The position numbers and the translations under genes were made by a program. Below are positions 1 through 7,324 of a DNA stretch of 48,599 nucleotides, one piece after another. The stretch is taken from positions 1-48,599 of the forward strand of contig NZ_SPVF01000247.1 of NCBI RefSeq assembly GCF_004614185.1, written 5' to 3'. Below the pieces are notes generated by a model. It worked only from the letters and a program-made list of their open reading frames with translations, did not search any database and was not told the DNA's origin. Positions within the stretch are counted from its first letter, which is position 1, and each line of letters begins with the position of its first letter. This DNA comes from Zemynaea arenosa. Its GTDB lineage: Bacteria > Pseudomonadota > Gammaproteobacteria > Burkholderiales > Burkholderiaceae_D.

Positions 1-8
1 GCGCCGCA

Positions 9-392
9 TCAACGGCAGCGCGCGGCGCCGGCGCCGGGTGAGGCGGCGTTGTTCTCGGCCTGCTTGCTCAGCTTCGTGGCGGCGGTCAGGGTGGGGCACT
101 GGTCGGCCGAGCCGCGCGCCACCGTTACCATCATCCCGTCCACCCAGCCGTCCTTGCCGCCCACGTTCACGCGGTAAAAGGAGTTCTTCTCTTCCTTGAT
201 GGTCCAGGGCAGGCCTGCGGGGGCCAGGCGCACGCCCGGCTTGGCGTCGTCCGGTGCCGCATACAGTTCGATATCCTTGCCCTTGACGGCGGTGATGGTG
301 TCGGCGGCCAGGGCGCTGCCGGCGGCCAGCAGGGCCAGGACCAGGGCGGCCAGGGTACGGCGTGGCTCAGGCGACAGGTGTGGGATGCTCAT
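9..392 (-). CDS. Small exported SH3-like protein
   Basis: The 127-residue product has a signal peptide (charged start, hydrophobic core at residues 13-27, Ala-Leu-Ala-Ala cleavage region). A bacterial SH3-like segment follows at about residues 33-92 and ends in a Gly-Trp-Val-Asp motif, as SH3b domains often do. SH3b domains usually bind peptides or cell wall, so a periplasmic role is inferred; the partner is unknown. The first 26 bases overlap the 3' end of the upstream CHASE2 gene on the same strand, so the two are probably co-transcribed and translationally linked. The C-terminal 25 residues are low complexity and Ala/Gly rich. The stop lies only 9 bases from the window edge. Confidence 0.7.
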   Translation of the reverse strand: MSIPHLSPEPRRTLAALVLALLAAGSALAADTITAVKGKDIELYAAPDDAKPGVRLAPAGLPWTIKEEKNSFYRVNVGGKDGWVDGMMVTVARGSADQCPTLTAATKLSKQAENNAASPGAGAARCR

Positions 393-1887
393 GGTGGTTT
401 TCTTTCTCTTGATGGGCTTCGGCGGCCGGGGCGGCGCTACCTGCGTCCTCTTCGTCTTCCTCGGGCAGCAGGTGCTCGGTCAACGTTTCATTGAACTCGG
501 TCCATTCCGCAACCGCAGTCATGAAGATCACGCCGACGATCGAGAGCACGCCCAGGCCCAGCACATACTGCCCGAACAGCAGCATGGCGCAGCCCAGGAC
601 CAGTGACAGGACCAGCTGCAGCGCGCACAGTGCGATGTAGACCGCCGCGCGGTTCAGGCGCAGTCCCAGGAGCGGCGGCAAGCGCAGCCAGCGCGCGCAC
701 AGGTATTCCACCGGGTGGCCGATCCAGTGATCCGGGTGGCGCGCCAGCAGGCGGTCCTTCAGCAGCTTGGGGGTGAGGGTGACAAGCACCAGCGCGAGCA
801 TCAGGTAGGCCAGCGGCTTCCAGTGATGCAGGTCCAGGCTGAAATGGCCGTCGTGCGGCACGTCGCCATGGAACGCCAGCAGGTTATCGAGCGCCATCGC
901 ATGCAGGTACACGCCCGGCACCCGGCCGTGGATGGGCGACAGCACCAGGTCGTTGGAATCCGACAGGGCCAGGCCGACCAGCACGATCTTGCCCTTCAGT
1001 TCCCGCATCAGCCGGGCGTGTTCTTCCCCGCTGGTGGCGAGCAGTTCGCCCGCGCGGATCGTCTCGCTGTACACGCAGACCGGCTTCTCGGCATCGTGGA
1101 ACCAGGCCTGGCGGATCCCGCGCGGCACCAGCTCGCCCCAGCCATGCGCTGGACGGCAGTAGCGCTCCCCGTGGGCGTCCGCCCAGCCCACGCCGTGCGC
1201 CGCCGCGCGATTGCCCCACACCAGCGCCATGGGCTCGGCGGCATCATGCGGATGCACACCCGCGACCCCGGCCAGCGCCACGGCGGCCGGCGGCAGTGCT
1301 GCCGCGCCGCCTGCGGGCATGGCCGCAGCCAGCGGATAGGACCAGGCCACGCGGTCCACTTCATCCGGCGCGTAGCGGACCGCGACCTTCCCCAGGCAGC
1401 GGCCGTCGAGCGCGTCCAGCTCTGGGCGCAGGGGATAGCGGTCGTCGCGGTCGCGCACCGCGGCCAGGAAGAGGGGAATGCCGGCTTGGCGCGTCGCGCA
1501 CAGCTGCTCCGTGAAGGCGGCCAGGCTGGGGTCGTCCCGCCGCGCGCTGTAGTGAATATCGAAGAACACCGCCTTCGGCTCGTACGCGGTCAGGGCGCGC
1601 AGCAGGCGGGCGGAATAGCTGTAGCGGGCCGGCCACTCCTGGCCGGCGGCTGCCAGCGCGGCATCGTCGATGAGCAGCACGCGCACCTGGTCGCGCGCGC
1701 CTTCGCCATAGACTTCGCCGGCCGCCGGTGCGTAGATGCGGGCCTGCTGGCGCGTGGCGAATTCCTCGCCAAAGAACTGGTGGACGGTGAGCGCCAGCAG
1801 GCAACCGACGAAGATCGCGATCGCGCATTCCTTGAGTTGGCGGGCCGTGCTGCGGGGTTGCGGGGTGTGGTTTTTCCTGTCGGACAT
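367..1887 (-). CDS. CHASE2 domain membrane protein without output domain
   Basis: The 506-residue protein has one N-terminal membrane segment (about residues 22-41), a long extracytoplasmic region of CHASE2 type (about 45-345), then about three C-terminal membrane helices (about 358-375 and 415-462) and a short acidic/His-rich tail. Features typical of CHASE2 include the Val-Leu-Leu-Ile-Asp-Asp strand, the Ala-Val-Phe-Phe-Asp-Ile-His motif and the Gly-Lys-Ile-Val-Leu-Val-Gly strand before the Pro-Gly-Val-Tyr-Leu-His-Ala element. CHASE2 domains normally sense extracellular signals for a kinase, cyclase or diguanylate cyclase; none follows here. The SH3-like gene overlaps its 3' end and may be the partner. 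The start lacks a strong ribosome site, so the N-terminus is less certain. Confidence 0.8.
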   Translation of the reverse strand: MSDRKNHTPQPRSTARQLKECAIAIFVGCLLALTVHQFFGEEFATRQQARIYAPAAGEVYGEGARDQVRVLLIDDAALAAAGQEWPARYSYSARLLRALTAYEPKAVFFDIHYSARRDDPSLAAFTEQLCATRQAGIPLFLAAVRDRDDRYPLRPELDALDGRCLGKVAVRYAPDEVDRVAWSYPLAAAMPAGGAAALPPAAVALAGVAGVHPHDAAEPMALVWGNRAAAHGVGWADAHGERYCRPAHGWGELVPRGIRQAWFHDAEKPVCVYSETIRAGELLATSGEEHARLMRELKGKIVLVGLALSDSNDLVLSPIHGRVPGVYLHAMALDNLLAFHGDVPHDGHFSLDLHHWKPLAYLMLALVLVTLTPKLLKDRLLARHPDHWIGHPVEYLCARWLRLPPLLGLRLNRAAVYIALCALQLVLSLVLGCAMLLFGQYVLGLGVLSIVGVIFMTAVAEWTEFNETLTEHLLPEEDEEDAGSAAPAAEAHQEKENHHEHPTPVA

Positions 1888-1938
1888 CCCGGCACAATGC
1901 CAGAAAATTATGGCAATGACAATGCGAGTGACCGGCGG

Positions 1939-2340
1939 TTACGCAGGGGCGCCGAGCAGGTTGGCGTCGCGCGTGAGCAGCCATGCGCCGCTGGGCTGCT
2001 TGCGCAGGATGGACATGGTGTGGCCGCTGCGCCGCACCGGCGCCGCGCTGCCGTCGCGCGGGCGCACTTCCACGGTCAGGCGGGTGCGCGCGTAGGCCAT
2101 GTTGCCCTCGATGGCGATCTCCTGGATCTCGCTCAGGGTCTCGATGCTGTGCGTGGCCAGCAGCGCGCGCAAGGGCTTGGCGAAGGCCTCGCGCCCGCAC
2201 ATCGGCGGACCGCCGGGGACGAGGAACACCGCATCCGGCGCCATCAGGGACAGCACGGCGTCCACGTCGCCCGCGCGGGTCGCGTTCAGCCAGGTGGCGA
2301 TCAATTTGCGGATCGCGAGTTCGTCGTCGCTGGTGCTCAT
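1939..2340 (-). CDS. SnoaL-like (SgcJ/EcaC type) protein
   Basis: This 133-residue protein has the layout of the SgcJ/EcaC and DUF4440 branch of the NTF2-like fold: an N-terminal helix pair with Trp-Leu-Asn-Ala, the Gly-Asp-Val-Asp-Ala-Val-Leu segment, Asp-Ala-Val-Phe-Leu-Val-Pro, and a C-terminal Trp-Leu-Leu-Thr-Arg-Asp-Ala-Asn strand. Members form a small cone-shaped pocket, and most have no assigned reaction. The start is supported by an AGGAG ribosome site. It is the last gene of a three-gene minus-strand unit behind two VOC proteins, with a 30-base gap. Its substrate cannot be read from sequence. Confidence 0.8.
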   Translation of the reverse strand: MSTSDDELAIRKLIATWLNATRAGDVDAVLSLMAPDAVFLVPGGPPMCGREAFAKPLRALLATHSIETLSEIQEIAIEGNMAYARTRLTVEVRPRDGSAAPVRRSGHTMSILRKQPSGAWLLTRDANLLGAPA

Positions 2341-2370
2341 GGCACACTCCTGGTCATGTCAAGCTGCTGG

Positions 2371-2763
2371 TCATTTGGCATTGCGGTCCGCCTGCATCAT
2401 GCCGAAGATGTTCCCGTCCGGGTCATTCACGTAGGCGAGCCAGCCGATGCCGGGCACCGCCATCTTCGGCACCGCAAGCACGCCGTTCATGTCCCCCTGC
2501 AGCACGCGGTCGAGCAGGGCGTCGATATTGTCCACGTCCACGGTGACGACGAAGGCGTTGACCGCGGCCAGCGCGTGCGGTACATCGCCGCGGCGCGGCA
2601 GCAGGCCGCCGTTGATGCCGGGCTTGTCCTCCGGGCCGGTGGTGATCAGCCAGTAGTCGCCGCCGTCCCATTTGTTGAAGGACCAGCCGAACAGCTGCGA
2701 ATAAAAGCCGATCAGGCGCTGCGGGTCGGAGGCGTGGATTTCGAAATGGACCGGGCGGCTCAT
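2371..2763 (-). CDS. VOC family (glyoxalase-like) protein
   Basis: The 130-residue single-domain protein of the vicinal oxygen chelate superfamily opens with Val-His-Phe-Glu-Ile, followed by the Asp-Pro-Gln-Arg-Leu-Ile-Gly-Phe-Tyr helix and a Phe-Gly-Trp-Ser-Phe strand. Near the end it has Asn-Asp-Pro-Asp-Gly-Asn-Ile-Phe-Gly, the usual last beta-alpha-beta element. Relatives are often annotated as glyoxalase or hydroxylase-like with unknown substrate. I chose the ATG at 2763 because it begins the conserved first strand and lies one base after the stop of the upstream VOC gene, which suggests translational coupling. Confidence 0.85.
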   Translation of the reverse strand: MSRPVHFEIHASDPQRLIGFYSQLFGWSFNKWDGGDYWLITTGPEDKPGINGGLLPRRGDVPHALAAVNAFVVTVDVDNIDALLDRVLQGDMNGVLAVPKMAVPGIGWLAYVNDPDGNIFGMMQADRNAK

Positions 2764-2764
2764 G

Positions 2765-3241
2765 TCAGCCGCCCTGGACTTGGCCGTGGTCCTGCATGTG
2801 CTTCGGCAGCTCGGCCCACGGATCGTATTCGCCGATGCTCCACACATGGCCTTCCAGGTCGCGGCAGGTGAAACCCCGGCCGCCGTACGGCGCTTCCACC
2901 AGGTCCAGGATGATCTCGACGCCGGTGCGCTTGACGCGCTGGTAGATCTCGGTGGCGTCGTTGACGGACAGGCTGATGGTCTGGGTCTGCATGCCGCCGA
3001 TGTCATCGGGCTGCTTGATCAATTTGCCGTAGTCGTTCTGCACGGCGGTGGAGCCAAGCATGATCATGCCGTTGCCGAAGACGAGCTGGGCGTGGCGAAT
3101 TTCGCCGTACTGCCCCGGCACGATCAGCTGCTTCTCGAAGCCGAAGGTCTCGCACAGCCATTCGATGGCGCGCGGCGCGTCGCGGTAGCGCAGGCAGGGC
3201 GTCACCGTGGACCGGGTCTGCTTGGCAGTCATGGCGGACAT
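2765..3241 (-). CDS. VOC family protein, PhnB/glyoxalase-like
   Basis: The 158-residue VOC protein begins with the Val-Thr-Pro-Cys-Leu-Arg-Tyr strand and the Ala-Ile-Glu-Trp-Leu-Cys-Glu-Thr-Phe-Gly-Phe helix of PhnB-like members, and ends with Cys-Arg-Asp-Leu-Glu-Gly-His-Val-Trp-Ser. The middle holds His-Ala-Gln-Leu-Val-Phe-Gly-Asn-Gly-Met-Ile-Met-Leu-Gly. The start at 3241 is supported by a GGGAGA ribosome site and by the conserved N-terminus; an upstream extension in the same frame lacks VOC character. It is the first gene of the VOC-VOC-SnoaL-like unit. Substrate unknown. Confidence 0.85.
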   Translation of the reverse strand: MSAMTAKQTRSTVTPCLRYRDAPRAIEWLCETFGFEKQLIVPGQYGEIRHAQLVFGNGMIMLGSTAVQNDYGKLIKQPDDIGGMQTQTISLSVNDATEIYQRVKRTGVEIILDLVEAPYGGRGFTCRDLEGHVWSIGEYDPWAELPKHMQDHGQVQGG

Positions 3242-3321
3242 GGCGTTCTCCCGAAGATGAGATGGCAGAACGTATGTTAGCCCAAACTGGGTGCGCCACC
3301 GCACCGATGGCGCGCAGGTAT

Positions 3322-3570
3322 TTACGAGTCGGTGGCGCAGCCCTCTTTCAGCACGCGCCGGGTCGAGGGCGGGTACTTGGCCAGCTTGTTCGCCGGGCGG
3401 ATCGGGCGCGGGGCGAAGTTGCCGCCGCAGTTGGGGCACACGCCGTGCAGGCGCGTCTCGACGCAGTCGCGGCAGAAGGTGCATTCAAAGGTGCAGATCA
3501 TCGCGTCTGGCGCCGCGGGCGGCAGGTCGCGGTCGCAGCATTCGCAATTGGGGCGCAGTTCGAGTGGCAT
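3322..3570 (-). CDS. DUF1272 zinc-ribbon-like protein
   Basis: The 82-residue Cys-rich protein contains Cys-Glu-Cys-Cys, Cys-Thr-Phe-Glu-Cys-Thr-Phe-Cys, and a final Cys-Pro-Asn-Cys-Gly-Gly-Asn followed by an Arg-Pro-Ile-Arg-Pro stretch. This arrangement is characteristic of the small DUF1272 family, probably a zinc-binding cytoplasmic protein of unknown role. A clear AGGAG ribosome site precedes the ATG. It stands between the VOC unit and the LytTR operon on the same strand, with short gaps and no visible promoter of its own. Confidence 0.85.
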   Translation of the reverse strand: MPLELRPNCECCDRDLPPAAPDAMICTFECTFCRDCVETRLHGVCPNCGGNFAPRPIRPANKLAKYPPSTRRVLKEGCATDS

Positions 3571-3613
3571 GGCGGCTCCTGGATGAGGGAGCCGCCATGG
3601 TATGCCAGTTGCG

Positions 3614-4390
3614 CTACATCTGCTGGAACAGGTGCGAATGGCCGCGGCTGACTTCCAGTGCGTCCGGGTAGCCTTTCACGCTCAGCATCTGGCGGCCGCG
3701 CGCGTCGCGCGAGACTTCGGCGATGGCATCCACGCGCACTAGCGTGGAGCGGTGGATGCGCCAGAATTCGTCGGGATCGAGTTCGTCGCACAGTTCCTTA
3801 AGCGTCTTGCGGATCAGGAGTTCGGCGCCGGCGGTCTGCACGCGCGTGTATTTTTCGTCGGCCTGGAAGAACAGGATCTCCTTGGTGCTGATCATGCGCA
3901 GGCTGGTGCCGACCTGGGCCTGGATCCACTTCAGGTAGCTGGGCTTCTTCTCGGTACCGCTGTCCTTGGCCTTCAGCAGCCGGGTGAGCTCGGAGAGCTG
4001 GGCACCGATGTCTTCCGGGGCCTTCTGCAGCCGCGCTTCCAGCCGCTTGCGGGTCAGCTGCAAACGGTCGGCCGTCACGGGCTTGAGCAGGTAGTCCATC
4101 GCACCCTGTTCGAAGGCTTCGATCGCGTACTGATCGTAGGCGGTGACGAATACGATGCGGGTACGGTGGTACAGCACGCGCGCGGCGTCGATGCCGTTCT
4201 GGCCGGGCATGCGGATGTCGAGGAAGACGATGTCCGGCTGATGCTCCCCGGTCATGGCGACGGCATCCAGGCCGTTGGACGCTTCCCCCACGATCTGCAG
4301 CTCGGGCCACACGTCGCGCAGGCGGGCACGCAGCTGGTCGCGCATCGGGGCTTCGTCGTCGACGATCAAGGCGGTGGGCGCGCTGGCCAT
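3614..4390 (-). CDS. LytTR-family response regulator
   Basis: The 258-residue protein has a receiver domain (about residues 6-120) with acidic Asp11/Asp12, phosphoacceptor Asp58 in Val-Phe-Leu-Asp-Ile-Arg-Met-Pro, Thr/Ala near 88 and Lys103 in Leu-Leu-Lys-Pro. A linker leads to a LytTR DNA-binding domain (about 155-255), seen in Phe-Phe-Gln-Ala-Asp-Glu-Lys-Tyr-Thr and Phe-Trp-Arg-Ile-His-Arg-Ser-Thr-Leu-Val. The start follows directly on the kinase stop, and a GGAGA site lies inside the kinase 3' end, so the pair is translationally coupled. Such regulators bind paired direct repeats; targets are not evident here. Confidence 0.93.
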   Translation of the reverse strand: MASAPTALIVDDEAPMRDQLRARLRDVWPELQIVGEASNGLDAVAMTGEHQPDIVFLDIRMPGQNGIDAARVLYHRTRIVFVTAYDQYAIEAFEQGAMDYLLKPVTADRLQLTRKRLEARLQKAPEDIGAQLSELTRLLKAKDSGTEKKPSYLKWIQAQVGTSLRMISTKEILFFQADEKYTRVQTAGAELLIRKTLKELCDELDPDEFWRIHRSTLVRVDAIAEVSRDARGRQMLSVKGYPDALEVSRGHSHLFQQM

Positions 4391-5284
4391 TTAATTCTTC
4401 TCCAGAGGGTTGTACGGGACACGGATCGAAGTATAAGCGCCGCCTGCAAGCGGGGCTTCGATCACCAGCTGGGCTTCGGCGCCATACAGCAGCTGCAGGC
4501 GTTCGCGGATGTTGGCCAGGCCCACGCCATCGTCCGAGTGCAGGTCGAAGCCGACGCCGTTGTCGATGACATCGACGAACAGCTGCTGGCCGACCACGCG
4601 CGCGGCCACGTCGATATGCCCGCCCTCGATCTTCGGCTCCAGCCCGTGCTTGATGGCGTTTTCGATGAGTGTCAGCAGCATCATGGGCGGGAAGGGCGCG
4701 AAGTTGAGGTGCTCGGGCACGTCGAAGGCCACGGTCAGGCGCTCCTTCATCCGCGCCTGCATGATGTTGAGGTAGGCCTTGGACAGCTCGACCTGCTTGC
4801 CCAGCGTGCCGCCCGAGGCGCAGCGCATCTGCGGCAGGGTGGCGCGCAGGTAGTCGATCAGATTCTGGTGAATGCGCGCCGCTTCCTTCGGATCGGTTTC
4901 GATCAACTGGCCGATCAGCGCCAGGGTGTTGAACAGGAAGTGCGGTTCGACTTGCGCCTGCAGCGTCGCCATCTGGGCTTCCACCAGCCGGCGTTCGAGG
5001 TTGGCCACGTCGGCCTTTTCGGTGGCCTTCATGGCCGCCAGTTCGGCCTTGCGCTTGCCGCCGGCGAGGGCCTTGATGGAGCCGGAGATGAACATGAACC
5101 AGACGCCGACTTCGGCGTTGTTCAGAAGGCCCGTGCCGACGACGGCGATGAACCAGACCAGGTACAGGCGGCGCCATTCGACGACGGCGACCCAGTCGAA
5201 GAAGCGCCACCACAGCACCGTGGCTTCCTTCATGACCTCGCGCATCAGGTCGACGGCGTGGTTGACGTTGGTGGCGATGCCCAT
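4391..5284 (-). CDS. LytS/AlgZ-type sensor histidine kinase
   Basis: The 297-residue protein has two short membrane segments (about residues 40-54 and 58-72), a helical linker (75-110), and a His_kinase domain with phosphoacceptor His115 in Glu-Pro-His-Phe-Leu-Phe-Asn-Thr. A HATPase domain follows, with the N-box Glu-Asn-Ala-Ile-Lys-His-Gly (about 198) and the G-box Gly-Val-Gly-Leu-Ala-Asn-Ile-Arg. It would phosphorylate the adjacent LytTR regulator. It lacks a recognisable extracellular sensor, so the stimulus is probably perceived in the membrane or through a partner. The gene starts one base after the stop of the upstream small membrane protein. Confidence 0.92.
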   Translation of the reverse strand: MGIATNVNHAVDLMREVMKEATVLWWRFFDWVAVVEWRRLYLVWFIAVVGTGLLNNAEVGVWFMFISGSIKALAGGKRKAELAAMKATEKADVANLERRLVEAQMATLQAQVEPHFLFNTLALIGQLIETDPKEAARIHQNLIDYLRATLPQMRCASGGTLGKQVELSKAYLNIMQARMKERLTVAFDVPEHLNFAPFPPMMLLTLIENAIKHGLEPKIEGGHIDVAARVVGQQLFVDVIDNGVGFDLHSDDGVGLANIRERLQLLYGAEAQLVIEAPLAGGAYTSIRVPYNPLEKN

Positions 5285-5285
5285 G

Positions 5286-5558
5286 TTACTTCTCCAGGGT
5301 GACCGGCGGCGGCAGGGCCTTGCGGCGTTTCGAGACGATGAAGGCGGTGATCACCAGCTTGATGAGCAGGAAGATCACAAACAGCGTGAACGCCAGCGGG
5401 ATGATGGTCAGGGCGAGCGCCAGCGCGACGGCGGTCACCAGCAGCTGCGGGCCATTCATCTTGGCGATGGTGCGCAGGCCGCGGCGCGTCCAGCGCATCA
5501 CGGCGTGGCCGGCTTCTTCGACGCCATTCAGGAATTGGTTCAGGAACTCGGATTTCAT
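5286..5558 (-). CDS. Small membrane protein leading the LytTR operon
   Basis: This 90-residue protein has an amphipathic N-terminus (1-35) and a long hydrophobic region (about 37-72) with room for one or two membrane helices. It ends in a basic Ser-Lys-Arg-Arg-Lys-Ala then Pro-rich cytoplasmic tail. I recognise no family. The ATG at 5558 follows a strong TGGAGG site; the ATG 18 bases upstream has none and would fall in the dyad region. The one-base spacing to the kinase suggests an accessory subunit for a sensor kinase that lacks its own sensing domain; this is inference. Confidence 0.75.
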   Translation of the reverse strand: MKSEFLNQFLNGVEEAGHAVMRWTRRGLRTIAKMNGPQLLVTAVALALALTIIPLAFTLFVIFLLIKLVITAFIVSKRRKALPPPVTLEK

Positions 5559-5569
5559 GTTTTGCCTCC

Positions 5570-5598
5570 AGTGCAATGCCTCTTACGATGATTGCACT
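5570..5598. promoter_or_regulatory. Inverted repeat in leader of LytTR operon
   Basis: A perfect 8-base inverted repeat, AGTGCAAT and ATTGCACT, is separated by 13 bases. In the minus-strand mRNA it lies immediately upstream of the TGGAGG ribosome site of the small membrane protein gene. It could be an operator or a leader stem that touches the ribosome site. No clear -10/-35 pair can be assigned around it. Confidence 0.45.
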
Positions 5599-5750
5599 GT
5601 ACCTGTCCAATTCCATGCCCACCAGCATGTACCGACGAACTGCAGATTGGCGGGGGCGAGTGGTGGCAGGCACGGATCAGCAGTGCCAGCGCTGCTCTGC
5701 CGCTATCGTGCGCGATTGTCCTTTGAGCGCGCGCTGCTAGACTGAGTTGC

Positions 5751-6023
5751 ATGGACACTAACGAACGATTCGACTTGCTGGACAGTGGCATGAAAACGCT
5801 GGGGACGCGCATGGACAAGCTCGTGACCACGTTTCAGGCGTACTCAGCCAAAACGGATGAGCGGCTGCTGAGGCTCGAGCAGGACGTCGCCGTCATCAAA
5901 TCAAATTACGCCACCAAAGCCGACGTGGCTGAAATGCGCAACAGCATAGTCCTGTGGGTTGTCAGCGCGTTTATTCTCACCCAGCTGCTGCCTCGAATTC
6001 TGGATGCTATCGGCGCGAACTGA
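5751..6023 (+). CDS. Coiled-coil protein with C-terminal membrane anchor
   Basis: This 90-residue protein has a helical, charged N-terminal part (1-60) with heptad-like spacing in Asp-Glu-Arg-Leu-Leu-Arg-Leu-Glu-Gln-Asp-Val, then Lys-Ala-Asp-Val-Ala-Glu-Met-Arg. One C-terminal hydrophobic helix follows (about 66-84). This layout resembles the small bacterial DUF1640/CCDC90-like tail-anchored coiled-coil proteins; function unknown. It is the only plus-strand gene in the first 8.9 kb, stands alone, and its third-codon GC is visibly lower than that of its neighbours. The ribosome site is weak. It converges with the GNAT gene; the 68-base gap has no clear terminator. Confidence 0.65.
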   Translation: MDTNERFDLLDSGMKTLGTRMDKLVTTFQAYSAKTDERLLRLEQDVAVIKSNYATKADVAEMRNSIVLWVVSAFILTQLLPRILDAIGAN

Positions 6024-6091
6024 GGTGCTACTTCCAGCCATTCGGACCGTGGCCGAACTCAGGCGGCGTGATTGCGATGGTTGTCAGCGCA

Positions 6092-6667
6092 CTACTCCCC
6101 GTGGTCGCCGCGGCGTGCGTGCTCCCAGTAGCGACGTAGCAGGCCGTAGTTGATGGTGTCGCACCATTCTCCATTGACGAACCAGCGCTCCGGCATGAAA
6201 CCCTCCTTGCGAAAGCCGAGCCGTTCCAGCACCTTGTACGAGGCGTGGTTGCGCGGGTCCACATCGGCTTCGATGCGGTTGAGATCCAGCGCGGAGAAGG
6301 CATGCTGCAGCGTCGCCTCCAGTGCCTCGAACATGTAGCCCTTGCCCTGGTGCGCGTGCGCCAGGATGTAGCCGATGTCGCAGCGCCGGTTCTGGTCATG
6401 GAAGTCGTACAGCCGCGTGTTGCCGATCACCTCACCGGTCTCCGGCAGTGTGATCGCAAACAGCAGGGACGCGCCGTCCTCGTAGGCCTGCAAGGCCTTG
6501 GCCACCGATTCCTCTGCCTGCTCCAGGCGCGTCCATGCGGCCGCGCCGCCGTAGCGCCGCAGTACCGGATCGCCGAACAGGGAGAACTGGGCCGCGGCGT
6601 CGGCGGCGGTGATCCAGCGCAGGCGCAAACGCGCGGTATCGATGACGGTGGGTGTCAGGACGGGCAT
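6092..6667 (-). CDS. GNAT acetyltransferase, RimJ/RimL-like
   Basis: The 191-residue single-domain GNAT protein begins with Ile-Asp-Thr-Ala-Arg-Leu-Arg-Leu-Arg, the RimJ/RimL-type opening. It has Ile-Gly-Asn-Thr-Arg-Leu-Tyr-Asp, then Cys-Asp-Ile-Gly-Tyr-Ile-Leu with the acetyl-CoA loop His-Gln-Gly-Lys-Gly-Tyr-Met, and the typical Asn-Arg-Ile-Glu-Ala-Asp-Val-Asp-Pro-Arg-Asn and Leu-Glu-Arg-Leu-Gly-Phe segments. It probably acetylates a protein N-terminus or a small amine; the acceptor is not predictable. Six bases separate it from the RutR-like gene, so it may be read through from the regulator operon. Confidence 0.88.
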   Translation of the reverse strand: MPVLTPTVIDTARLRLRWITAADAAAQFSLFGDPVLRRYGGAAAWTRLEQAEESVAKALQAYEDGASLLFAITLPETGEVIGNTRLYDFHDQNRRCDIGYILAHAHQGKGYMFEALEATLQHAFSALDLNRIEADVDPRNHASYKVLERLGFRKEGFMPERWFVNGEWCDTINYGLLRRYWEHARRGDHGE

Positions 6668-6673
6668 GTCAGT

Positions 6674-7324
6674 TCAAGCCTCCGTGGCAGCAGATTGGGT
6701 GACCGTGGCCAGCACCATGGCGGTGATGAGCTGTTCGGCCTCGTCGAAATCTTTTCTGGTGAGCGCCTTGCGGTCCAGGACCAGCGCCATCTGCGCCTCG
6801 AAGTCCGCGTACGACTGCGTCATCGCCCAGATGGCAAACAGCAGATGGGTCGCGTTGACCGGCGCCATGCGCCCCTCCGCGATCCAGCGCTCGAAGCACT
6901 CGATGTCCTTGCGCACCAGCGGCACCACGCGCTCGCGGATCTGCGCCCCGTACAGCTGCGCGCCGCCGATCACCTCCATCGCATACACGCGGGACGCATA
7001 CGGGTGCTCGCGCGAGAACTTCAGCTTGGCCTGGATGTAGGCGCGGAGCACCTCGCGTGGATCCTGTTCGGGGTCCGCCAGCGACGCCATACGCGCCAGC
7101 CACTCGTCCAGCACATCGTCCAGCACCCGCTCGTACAAGGCCTGCTTGGTCGGGAAGTAGTACATCAGGTTCTGCTTGGACATCCCGAGGCTCTCGGCGA
7201 TGGTTGCGATCGACGTGCCCTCGTAGCCGCACTCCGCGAACACGCGCACGGCTTCGGTGGCGATTTCGGCCTCCAGCCGGTCCCGATTGAGCACGCGGCG
7301 GCTGGCCGCGGTCTTGGTTGTCAT
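6674..7324 (-). CDS. RutR-like TetR-family regulator
   Basis: The 216-residue TetR protein has its HTH at about residues 38-62 (Ile-Ala-Thr-Ile-Ala-Glu-Ser-Leu-Gly-Met-Ser then Gln-Asn-Leu-Met-Tyr-Tyr-Phe). Its C-terminal domain matches Escherichia coli RutR at several points: Tyr-Ile-Gln-Ala-Lys-Leu, Pro-Tyr-Ala-Ser-Arg, Gly-Arg-Met-Ala-Pro, and Ala-Ile-Trp-Ala-Met-Thr-Gln-Ser-Tyr-Ala-Asp-Phe. RutR senses uracil/thymine and controls pyrimidine breakdown, which fits the divergent operon. Its ATG overlaps the stop of the MocR gene by four bases (ATGA), so both regulators are made from one message. A RutR-box-like site lies at 8893-8908. Confidence 0.88.
   Translation of the reverse strand: MTTKTAASRRVLNRDRLEAEIATEAVRVFAECGYEGTSIATIAESLGMSKQNLMYYFPTKQALYERVLDDVLDEWLARMASLADPEQDPREVLRAYIQAKLKFSREHPYASRVYAMEVIGGAQLYGAQIRERVVPLVRKDIECFERWIAEGRMAPVNATHLLFAIWAMTQSYADFEAQMALVLDRKALTRKDFDEAEQLITAMVLATVTQSAATEA

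Noticed and set aside
715-2871. Plus-strand 718-codon open frame
   Set aside because: It is opposite the CHASE2 and VOC unit genes and has the amino-acid bias of antisense high-GC frames.
3571-5750. LytTR-type direct repeats upstream of the two-component operon
   Set aside because: I looked for paired nine-base direct repeats and found only the inverted repeat at 5570-5598, so autoregulation cannot be claimed.
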